Source: a virus. From it: DNA of 23,963 nucleotides. Made by a program: the position numbers and the translations under genes. Where the stretch lies: IMG/VR virus record IMGVR_UViG_3300043446_005449, positions 1 to 23,963 of that record; one strand, written 5' to 3'. Below are positions 1-5,667 of this stretch, one piece after another. Position 1 is the first letter of the stretch. The number at the start of each line of letters is the position of its first letter. A model generated the notes under the pieces. It saw only the letters and a program-made list of their open reading frames with translations. It searched no databases and was not told where the DNA came from.

Positions 1-243
1 AAAAAAGGTCTCAACGTCCTGTACAAATTGCACGTATTCGTATTCTTGTTCGAGCGTACCCTCCTCCTTGTAAATGTCTATGAGTTCCTGTCGGGTGTAA
101 GGTGTCTGAAAGCTCATGTTGGTTAGCCAAATGGCCATACGGCGACATGCCTCCTGCTTGATCTCGTGATCCCAATTAAAGTAATCCTTGTGGTCCAGCG
201 CGTACTGCAGGATTGGGTCAATTAGCGTGGTCTTTCTAGGCAT
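1..243 (-). CDS. Hypothetical protein, 3' part cut by window edge
   Basis: An ATG at 243-241 opens a minus-strand frame of 81 codons with no stop before the left window edge. The protein begins MPRKTTLIDPILQYAL and continues with a charged, mostly helical-looking stretch (WDHEIKQEACRRMAIWL), ending in an acidic EQEYEYV segment at the edge. I do not recognise the family. The start overlaps the last codons of the GIY-YIG-like gene upstream (stop 238-236) by 8 nt, which suggests translational coupling and supports the start and the reality of the frame. Codon use and base composition match the neighbouring minus-strand gene. Large-terminase motifs are not visible in this part. Confidence 0.7.
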   Translation of the reverse strand, partial: MPRKTTLIDPILQYALDHKDYFNWDHEIKQEACRRMAIWLTNMSFQTPYTRQELIDIYKEEGTLEQEYEYVQFVQDVETFF

Positions 244-709
244 GCTTTAGGGGATTAAGTTTGCAGTTATCTCCATGCCAGGTACCGTATACTGCACCCT
301 TAATCTTCTTGCCGCAATGGGGACAGGTATGGATCTTGGCCATTGAGGCCTTGCCCATTTCTGCAACTCGACCCGAGGCAACCTGTACAGCTGCACCACG
401 TCGACCCGCTTCCCGTTTGTCTACGGCCTTGAGACCGGCTAATTCGCCAACTTCGAGTCCATACTCTAATTTGAGCAGAATCTCGTCGGCGAGTGCCTCC
501 TTGCGAACAGTGTAGATATTGACGATATTCATCTGTAGGTCGGTCCTACCGTAAAAGGTGCCGTAACCCGTTTTTTTATTGGGATTGGGTCTGACACGAG
601 TGTGTTGATTAAATCTGTATTCTGGGCGATACGTAACGCCTACCCAACAGACGGTTCCATACTGATCAATTAGTTCATAAAGATACCAGAGTCTGGTTTG
701 TTCTGCCAT
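236..709 (-). CDS. GIY-YIG endonuclease-like protein with C-terminal zinc knuckle
   Basis: A 157-aa protein. Residues 8-11 (WYLY) and 22-24 (WVG) fit the two strands of a GIY-YIG nuclease core. They are followed by a basic patch with R28, R32 and H36, and by a helix around residues 70-84 (ADEILLKLEYG) that carries the expected acidic residue. The C terminus holds C129-x2-C132-x12-H145-x3-C149, the zinc knuckle common at the end of phage homing endonucleases. Residues 94-125 are basic and Gly/Ala-rich, like the linker or DNA-binding stretch of such enzymes. By family analogy it is a free-standing homing endonuclease or a domesticated nuclease; activity cannot be judged because the canonical tyrosines are partly replaced. 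It lies 17 nt after the 72-aa zinc-knuckle gene and overlaps the next gene by 8 nt. Confidence 0.72.
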   Translation of the reverse strand: MAEQTRLWYLYELIDQYGTVCWVGVTYRPEYRFNQHTRVRPNPNKKTGYGTFYGRTDLQMNIVNIYTVRKEALADEILLKLEYGLEVGELAGLKAVDKREAGRRGAAVQVASGRVAEMGKASMAKIHTCPHCGKKIKGAVYGTWHGDNCKLNPLKHA

Positions 710-726
710 GTTTTGAAGTTTTTTGT

Positions 727-945
727 TTATTTATCCAAAGAGGCTGTGCATTTTTTGACGTGCATACCGAATCCTGAGTTTCCTTTAACCAGTCGTCCGC
801 AATTCGGACAGGTGTTCATTCGATTACCGATTGCCAAACCACCCAACCTTTGTCTATCAGGAGTAAGAGTAAATTTTTGTTTAAATTCTCTAAGTTTAAG
901 GTATTCAGCGACTTCTTCTTTAGATAATACTACCATTTGTTCCAT
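727..945 (-). CDS. Small zinc-knuckle protein
   Basis: A 72-aa protein beginning MEQMVVLSKEEVAEYLKLRE. The N-terminal half is a charged helix-like segment and the C-terminal half ends in C46-x2-C49-x12-H62-x3-C66. This spacing is identical to that in the GIY-YIG-like gene just downstream. No nuclease core is visible, so it could be a remnant of a homing endonuclease, a stand-alone DNA-binding protein or a small regulator. It is the first minus-strand gene after the divergent intergenic region 946-1267, so its promoter should lie there. The ATG at 945 is the only reasonable start. Confidence 0.68.
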   Translation of the reverse strand: MEQMVVLSKEEVAEYLKLREFKQKFTLTPDRQRLGGLAIGNRMNTCPNCGRLVKGNSGFGMHVKKCTASLDK

Positions 946-1267
946 AGAATCTTATACTATAAATGAGCACAACAGTTTAAATAAGCAATCGGCTTAAAAT
1001 TTTTTTTAAAATAAGCAACATTAATTAAAACTTTTTGAAAAAAGCCGGTACAAGAGAGTACCTTACGCGAAGTTACTTCGAAACTTATCAAGCAGAATCA
1101 TAGTCAAACCTATCAGATTCAAATAAAGTTTAGCAGTAACTACTAAAGCAGATTCTTTATCTTCTTATTTAGTCCAATAAGCAGACTGAGAGGTTGAAGC
1201 ATCAGAGTCAGGTTGAAACTTTGGCCAAAATAGGCAAAAATGGTATAATAATTTAAAATAAAGGAAT
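946..1267. other. AT-rich divergent intergenic region with two small hairpins
   Basis: About 320 nt lie between divergently transcribed genes, and I see no convincing ORF. It contains A/T tracts near 1000-1045 and two adjacent perfect short hairpins: GGTAC/GTACC (1047-1051 with 1058-1062) and CGAAG/CTTCG (1068-1072 with 1076-1080). AAGCAGA occurs three times (1090, 1146, 1179) with one related AGCAG (1132), at irregular spacing. The right end carries the plus-strand promoter-like element described separately. A divergent, AT-rich, repeat-bearing segment is a reasonable place for regulatory binding or a replication origin, but nothing here proves either. Confidence 0.45.
1220..1255 (+). promoter_or_regulatory. 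Plus-strand promoter-like module 1
   Basis: TTTGGCCAAAA at 1220-1230 is followed by GGTATAATAATTTA at 1242-1255, 26 nt (GGTA to ATG) before the start at 1268. The same pair of blocks precedes the plus-strand genes at 11911, 12273 and (degenerate) 14144. TTTG, about 20 nt, then TAnnnT resembles the Bacteroidota -33/-7 promoter. Here the block spacing is one base shorter than in the other copies. Confidence 0.6.
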
Positions 1268-1498
1268 ATGGCAATCGACAAATTAACAATCTGTTTAGAT
1301 GATATTGATGAAAGTGTTATCTACATTTCTAAAACTGGCAGAAGACTACTTGATTTAGATGTAATGAGATCAAAGGTTAGATTTAAAGATCATCGAAATA
1401 TTGAAGTATTTCAAGGAGTCAATAAAAAACATCGTGAAGATGGTAAAGTTCCTAAGAGATTAGGCGATGGCAAAACAGTTTACGAAATAGTAAAATAA
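1268..1498 (+). CDS. Hypothetical small protein
   Basis: A 76-aa protein (MAIDKLTICLDDIDESVIYI...) with an acidic N-terminal half and a basic C-terminal half rich in Lys, Arg and His. I do not recognise a family and see no membrane segment or Cys motif. It is the first gene of plus-strand island A, behind promoter-like module 1, and is followed 6 nt later by the 146-aa gene. Both genes share an almost identical start context: AAAATAAAGGA, two or three bases, then ATG. Its codon use is AT-rich compared with the late genes. Promoter, spacing and shared leader support a real gene; its function is unknown. Confidence 0.68.
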   Translation: MAIDKLTICLDDIDESVIYISKTGRRLLDLDVMRSKVRFKDHRNIEVFQGVNKKHREDGKVPKRLGDGKTVYEIVK

Positions 1499-1504
1499 AG
1501 GACT

Positions 1505-1945
1505 ATGAAAAATTTTACGACCATAAATCATGAAGCTGTCCAAAGATTTCAAAAGACGTTGGAAGGAATAAGTGATCAATCAGATCCAATTCTTGAGGTC
1601 TTAATCCTAACGCTAATCCTACGTCGAATAGAATATTGTAAAAAAGAAGGATTGGCCTGGGCTAAACGAGAATTTAGGATTAAACATTATGAAGAAGGCG
1701 AGCGGTGGTCCACCAGATTCAATGCTGTTGATTTCTATCATAAATTCTTTTCATGGGTTACTCCTAATCAATATAAAAAGGCTCTTAATCGATTAGGTAG
1801 GTATGGATTAATAATTAGATTACCCGATGATTGGCTTACAGTTAATGCAGTAGGCGAAAAAATTATTGGAACCTGGGTAAATTTTCAACCTGAAGTGGAT
1901 GAACAGTCCTCTAAGATCGAAAACTTATTACAGAATTGGGGATAA
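1505..1945 (+). CDS. Hypothetical protein, possible winged-helix DNA-binding
   Basis: A 146-aa protein. Residues 30-75 are helical and charged. Residues 80-115 (SWVTPNQYKKALNRLGRYGL, then DDWLTVN) have the look of a helix-turn-helix followed by a wing, as in phage replication or regulatory proteins, but no family signature is certain. It directly follows the 76-aa gene in the same operon and ends just before a strong hairpin with a T-tract (1954-2039). The island position and AT-rich codons fit an early gene. The DNA-binding reading is an inference from pattern only. Confidence 0.65.
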   Translation: MKNFTTINHEAVQRFQKTLEGISDQSDPILEVLILTLILRRIEYCKKEGLAWAKREFRIKHYEEGERWSTRFNAVDFYHKFFSWVTPNQYKKALNRLGRYGLIIRLPDDWLTVNAVGEKIIGTWVNFQPEVDEQSSKIENLLQNWG

Positions 1946-1953
1946 AAGACTTT

Positions 1954-2039
1954 GGAACCGAGACGCTATTGTGTGCTTGTTATCTCTTCTAATCAACTCT
2001 GGTGACTGCCATTTCCAGAGTTCGTCTCGGTTCCTTTTT
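1954..2039 (+). terminator. Nested-hairpin terminator or structured RNA
   Basis: GGAACCGAGACG (1954-1965) pairs perfectly with CGTCTCGGTTCC (2023-2034), a 12-bp stem, followed by TTTTT (2035-2039). Inside, AACTCTGG (1995-2002) pairs with CCAGAGTT (2015-2022), an 8-bp hairpin stacked directly against the outer stem. A 29-nt single-stranded strip (1966-1994) is left over. It ends the 1268-1945 operon. Two nested perfect stems are more than a simple terminator needs. The next start codon is only 17 nt after the T-tract, so the element could also be an attenuator or leader RNA for that gene. It lacks the arms of a canonical tRNA. Confidence 0.8.
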
Positions 2040-2056
2040 AAATTACTCCGGACCAC

Positions 2057-2596
2057 ATGACCTTTGAGGGCTATTTACAGATTGATCCATCAGACCCATC
2101 AGTCGCAATAGCCTATTGTGTTAGAGGTTTTTGGTACGACAAATCCAAATTCAAGGACAGGACTAAACAGTATATCTTAGTCGCGGTTAGGGATCGAGAG
2201 TCAGAGGTGATCATTGAGACCAACTATTGGGTTAAGGAATGGAACAAGGGCGAAAGGGTACCCGATACCTTGAGAGAGGTTTGGCAGAACTACTTTGACT
2301 TTTCAAGAGCAACCGAGGGTTTAAGAAAAAAGAACGGTCATCTTACTCTTGAGACCAAGGCCAGGATTGAGGAGGGTATGAGTGGCAAAATGGGTAGACC
2401 GGCTGGCTCCTACGGTAAATACAATCTCTTAAGTCGAGAAAGGGACCCAATGTGGACGGAAAGACGTCGATGTGAACGTTGCCGTAAGGTTGTTAGATTG
2501 GGTCTCTACCTAAACAAACACGGCAAGCACTGCACAATTAGCACCAAATCATTTTACGTAAAGAAAGCGGATAGAAAACCGGACGGTGAAGTTTAA
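2057..2596 (+). CDS. Zinc-knuckle protein with NUMOD3-like segment
   Basis: A 179-aa protein. Residues 1-90 are an unrecognised alpha/beta-looking domain (FEGYLQIDPSDPSVAIAYC...). Residues 100-120 (LTLETKARIEEGMSGKMGRP) resemble the NUMOD3 DNA-binding motif of homing endonucleases. C139-x2-C142-x12-H155-x3-C159 is the same zinc knuckle seen in the genes at 236-709, 727-945 and 14144-14647. The stop TAA (2594-2596) overlaps the stop of the converging minus-strand gene in a shared TTAA. No clear promoter lies between the preceding T-tract and this ATG. Base composition looks more GC-rich than the two genes before it, which suggests a different origin. A DNA-binding or homing-endonuclease-derived role is likely; the N-terminal domain is unknown. 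Confidence 0.75.
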   Translation: MTFEGYLQIDPSDPSVAIAYCVRGFWYDKSKFKDRTKQYILVAVRDRESEVIIETNYWVKEWNKGERVPDTLREVWQNYFDFSRATEGLRKKNGHLTLETKARIEEGMSGKMGRPAGSYGKYNLLSRERDPMWTERRRCERCRKVVRLGLYLNKHGKHCTISTKSFYVKKADRKPDGEV

Positions 2597-2949
2597 GGTA
2601 TTGAATCAAAAGGCGATTCAAAATCACTAGGGCCTTCCAGGGACTCACGGCCATCCTCTGGTTTATTTGGAATAACTATCTTAATTGGCGAATCAAACGT
2701 CACCTCCTGTGAAACGTTTTTAGGAATTACAAAGGGGCTTAATCTAATTAAGCAGTCAATCGCGCCTTTGGGATCGTTGACAGCAACACGATTCAACCAG
2801 GATTGAATGTGCTCTAGATTACCTTCGATAAGAGCAGCATAGGCTCTCTTTATCTCTTCTGTGCTCTTGTTTGGGACGCCGGCTTTTCTGCCGTTTGGGT
2901 TGGCAGATTGACCTTTGACCCAGTTGGGGTTACCACCTGTTCTTGACAT
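2593..2949 (-). CDS. DUF5681-like protein, putative small terminase subunit
   Basis: A 118-aa protein. Residues 9-28 (NWVKGQSANPNGRKAGVPNK) match the KGQSGNPxGRPxGxxNK signature of the DUF5681 family, found in phages and often placed where the small terminase subunit sits. A helical segment (residues 29-72) and an acidic, Pro-rich tail follow. By context it would help select DNA for packaging, but the large terminase subunit is not in the window, so this is an inference. It is the last gene of the minus-strand late run and follows the connector-like gene. TATCTAG lies 4 nt before its ATG, a variant of the element found before other late genes. The stop shares TTAA with the converging gene at 2057-2596. 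Confidence 0.72.
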   Translation of the reverse strand: MSRTGGNPNWVKGQSANPNGRKAGVPNKSTEEIKRAYAALIEGNLEHIQSWLNRVAVNDPKGAIDCLIRLSPFVIPKNVSQEVTFDSPIKIVIPNKPEDGRESLEGPSDFESPFDSIP

Positions 2950-3032
2950 CGTTCTAGATAAGTTTTAAGTAGCGCCGAGTTTTTAACCGTCGGGCAGTAT
3001 TGACGAGAAAGTTTTTTCTCCATAGTTGGGGT

Positions 3033-3671
3033 TTAATTTGCTGGCCAATCGCCGCAGCCATAACATTGGTCCTGACCCTGCCATCCACCGTAGGCTGGAC
3101 CGCGTTCGCCAGTTCCATAAGGGTAATTGCGATATTTCTTCCAGTTGAAAAATTTGGAATTTGTCTGTAGTCCGCCAAAGTAGGGTGTCTTTTTGTCTGG
3201 CGTAATACCATCAATTGGATTTGGACTTGTCCAGGCTGGATAATCGTTTTGATTGTTCCACAAGAAAACCTGCATCAGTTTAGTGTATGACTCAGCAACG
3301 GATCTTACCTCGTTCTGCAAGAACTTAAGCTCGTCCATTGTGATCCCTGGTGCAGTTTCAGAATTGGGTGCAAGCACCGATTTATTAAAGATTTTGTACT
3401 TAAGGAATGGCAGTGCATGGTACATTGCGTAGTTACAGAGTAGGGTACCAATATAGTTATCCAATAGGTATCTGTTTGCAACAGTCACAGTGTTTGTAAT
3501 GATTTGATCTTGTAATTGTTGATAAAAAGTTGCGCCAAGATAGTTTTGTAGGTACAGATCCTGACTCTGTAGAACATAGGGTTGTAGGTCATCAGGCGAA
3601 ACTGACTGATGAATCGAAGTGTAGGACTTCAATTTCATTTCTGATACCATCAAAGCATTATATGCAGCCAT
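3033..3671 (-). CDS. Head-tail connector-like protein
   Basis: A 212-aa protein lying directly after the portal gene (17-nt gap). It is mainly helical: an early SPDDLQPYVLQSQDLYLQNY segment, then YLGATFYQQLQDQI and a long central helical region, the layout of head-tail adaptor proteins in Bacteroidota phages (DUF6712-like by my recollection). The C-terminal 60 residues are Gly-, Tyr- and Pro-rich with a small CYGC motif near the end. The likely role is completing the head neck after packaging; position next to the portal is the main support. TCTAA lies 3 nt before the ATG. Confidence 0.68.
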   Translation of the reverse strand: MAAYNALMVSEMKLKSYTSIHQSVSPDDLQPYVLQSQDLYLQNYLGATFYQQLQDQIITNTVTVANRYLLDNYIGTLLCNYAMYHALPFLKYKIFNKSVLAPNSETAPGITMDELKFLQNEVRSVAESYTKLMQVFLWNNQNDYPAWTSPNPIDGITPDKKTPYFGGLQTNSKFFNWKKYRNYPYGTGERGPAYGGWQGQDQCYGCGDWPAN

Positions 3672-3688
3672 CGATTAGAGTTAATTTT

Positions 3689-4858
3689 TTATGTTAGCGA
3701 AGCGGTTGGAGTCTGTACGCCAGCCTCTTCAGTTACGGTTTTTCCTAATTGTTTTCCTTCCTCGAGAACATTATGCGGTTGGATGAAGAGAGCAGAATCG
3801 TAACCATAATAACCGTACAATTTATCGAATACCTTAAGCATTGCCTTTTGAATTGGACGAATACAGGTTGCAATGAAGTGATTGTAAGAAACCATTAGCT
3901 CATCAGCATTGCTTGAGAATCCGCCGCCAGCTCCTTCATGATAGAGACCAAGAAGTAGAGGACTTGTGATACGGTGACCAGTGAGGATACGAGTGGTTAT
4001 ACGTGACTCTAAGGTCGAGTAATAGGTATCATTAGCCGAAGGAATTGGAATGACGTCAGGCGCATGCTCTTTATCCTGAGAGAATGCTATGAATGCCTTA
4101 CCTGCATTTTCAGTTCCTCTGTAGGCCATGGTTAATTCATCGTAAATTTCCTGTCTCTCTTCTGGCTCAGGAATACCGTTATTAAGTCCAATAAAGAGAC
4201 TTGGATTCATTGAGTTTGCAAGATTCGAGATATGGAATTTACTTACCTCTATGTCAATTTGAATATCATTAATTGATCCAGCATACGAAGGCATAGGATA
4301 GAAAAGATTTCCTGGTTCGTAGTCAAAATAGTAAAGGATTTGACTAGGCTCAGTTTCAGCCTTAGTTGGATCATAAGCAGGATACTCAATAGGTTTAATC
4401 TTGCGGAATTGACTCCAATCATGACAATAGTAATATTTTGAAGGCGTGTCCTCTTCCGGATGAATGTGACCCGAACGAAGTTTAGTAAAATCAGCATGAT
4501 AGATTTCTGCGATTCCGGTACCCTCATTGTTCCAGATAACGTTTATGGCAAAACCACCAAATGTAATGTAGTCTTGTGCACATTTCTCGAATACCTCATC
4601 CCATGATTCGGTTGGGTTGGCTCTACGTAGTACGTATTGTTGCTCAGGATTTTGGGTCTTGAGTCCTTCTCCGATTGTTGCGTCTATTTTAGATTGAATT
4701 GCAGTACGATTGATTGCAGACTTGTAAAAAAGACTTGCTACAAATTGAGGATAGAGGTTATCATCTCCGTATTGCACCCATTTTCTGTCCATACGCTCAA
4801 TGAAGGTTGGCATATTGGGTTGTATTGGGTTAACAGAGTAAAATGAATGTTTTTGCAT
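3689..4858 (-). CDS. Phage portal protein
   Basis: A 389-aa protein with the features of an HK97/PBSX-type portal. It has a GDDNLYPQF segment at residues 32-40 and a helix with NRTAIQSKIDATIGEGL (residues 50-66). The central part looks like mixed strands and wing. The stem/clip region includes RILTGHRITSPLLLGL near residue 300, and the next segment is rich in Gly and Ser (EGAGGGFSSNADE). The portal forms the dodecameric ring through which DNA enters the head. It precedes the connector-like and DUF5681 genes. The start lies 17 nt after a TATATCTAA element on the same strand. Its place downstream of the tail-fibre genes is unusual. Confidence 0.9.
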   Translation of the reverse strand: MQKHSFYSVNPIQPNMPTFIERMDRKWVQYGDDNLYPQFVASLFYKSAINRTAIQSKIDATIGEGLKTQNPEQQYVLRRANPTESWDEVFEKCAQDYITFGGFAINVIWNNEGTGIAEIYHADFTKLRSGHIHPEEDTPSKYYYCHDWSQFRKIKPIEYPAYDPTKAETEPSQILYYFDYEPGNLFYPMPSYAGSINDIQIDIEVSKFHISNLANSMNPSLFIGLNNGIPEPEERQEIYDELTMAYRGTENAGKAFIAFSQDKEHAPDVIPIPSANDTYYSTLESRITTRILTGHRITSPLLLGLYHEGAGGGFSSNADELMVSYNHFIATCIRPIQKAMLKVFDKLYGYYGYDSALFIQPHNVLEEGKQLGKTVTEEAGVQTPTASLT

Positions 4859-4875
4859 TTGTTCGCTTATTTTAT

Positions 4876-4884
4876 TTAGATATA
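4876..4884 (-). promoter_or_regulatory. TATATCTAA element before portal gene
   Basis: Minus-strand TATATCTAA, 17 nt upstream of the portal ATG (4858). Identical 9-mers precede the genes starting at 9426, 17215 and 19658. There is no shared upstream -35 block, so it could be a late-promoter -10 element or another initiation signal. Confidence 0.45.
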
Positions 4885-4901
4885 GAATCCATCATGTTTG
4901 T

Positions 4902-5666
4902 TTAGGTTAAACCATACTTAGCTTCTAGATATATTTTATATTGTGTCATTTCATTAGCGGTTGGAATACCATTAATGAAAACTGATTCAACTATATCCAT
5001 GTTTGGTGTACCTTCATACGATCCATTATAACTTGTTACACAAAATTTACCATTTGTAAAATCATAACCAGAAAGACTATTAATTGTTAAACTTGCAGTA
5101 GTAAGATCAGTTAATGAATTACCATGATAATAATTAGCCTGACCAGTTGTTCGATTATACGTTAATCTAATAAGTTGATAGGTTCCAGTAACAAAAGTCG
5201 TTCCATCATAAAGTATTTGATCGCCTGCTCCAGTAGCAATATAATTAAGATAATTATTTGTATTTCCTCCCCAAATACCCATTCGAGGATTTTGACCCGG
5301 CCCTGCTGTAATTAATGCATTCCAATCACCACCAGTTTTACCTTTTAATCTACCAATTAGGATTAAAGTTTTTGAAGTATTAATATTGGGTAAATTGGTA
5401 ATAAATCCACAATCGGTATTGACTTGAGTTGGATTAACATTAATTGATGGGTAACCTTTAAAAGAGGCATTTGTTGCAGCATAACTTGGATAATAACTAG
5501 TATTAAATGGGGTCAATACATTTCCATTATAACCGGTCCATGAGGTAACATTGGAACCTGAAGTTGCAACTCCACTATCAGCAGACCACCAATCCCAAAG
5601 ATTTGTAAATTGAGCCGGCGTAAAATCAGTAAATAGTCTTATAAATGAAAATGGGTATGTAATCAT
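4902..5666 (-). CDS. LamG/concanavalin-like virion protein
   Basis: A 254-aa protein opening with FTPAQFTNLWDWWSAD. Strand-rich segments follow throughout, and it closes with DIVESVFINGIPTANEMTQY and a KIYLEAKYGL end. This closing pattern is typical of LamG-like jelly-roll domains in phage fibre or decoration proteins, which bind carbohydrate or the host surface. It begins 1 nt after the stop of the 944-aa fibre (TAATATG), so the two are tightly coupled. It is probably an accessory adhesin at the fibre tip or on the capsid. Like the distal half of the fibre, its base composition is markedly AT-rich compared with the tail genes at the right of the window. Confidence 0.78.
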   Translation of the reverse strand: MITYPFSFIRLFTDFTPAQFTNLWDWWSADSGVATSGSNVTSWTGYNGNVLTPFNTSYYPSYAATNASFKGYPSINVNPTQVNTDCGFITNLPNINTSKTLILIGRLKGKTGGDWNALITAGPGQNPRMGIWGGNTNNYLNYIATGAGDQILYDGTTFVTGTYQLIRLTYNRTTGQANYYHGNSLTDLTTASLTINSLSGYDFTNGKFCVTSYNGSYEGTPNMDIVESVFINGIPTANEMTQYKIYLEAKYGLT

Positions 5667-5667
5667 A

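Noticed and set aside
1090-1185. CRISPR or iteron array from AAGCAGA repeats
   Set aside because: Repeats are only 7 nt, three copies, with irregular spacing.
1954-2034. tRNA-like reading of the nested hairpin (7-bp GGAACCG/CGGTTCC end, TTCG inside)
   Set aside because: No D-arm, anticodon arm or proper T-arm can be folded. The 12-bp outer stem and T-tract fit a terminator or structured RNA instead.
2880-3023. A 47-48-aa minus-strand frame with ATG at 3023
   Set aside because: It overlaps the start of the DUF5681 gene in another frame and reads as low-complexity Gln/Thr/Lys. The DUF5681 frame explains the bases.
2954-3214. An 86-aa minus-strand ORF overlapping the connector gene
   Set aside because: It lies mostly in another frame of the convincing 212-aa connector-like gene, and its composition (Arg/Lys-rich) is a typical shadow.
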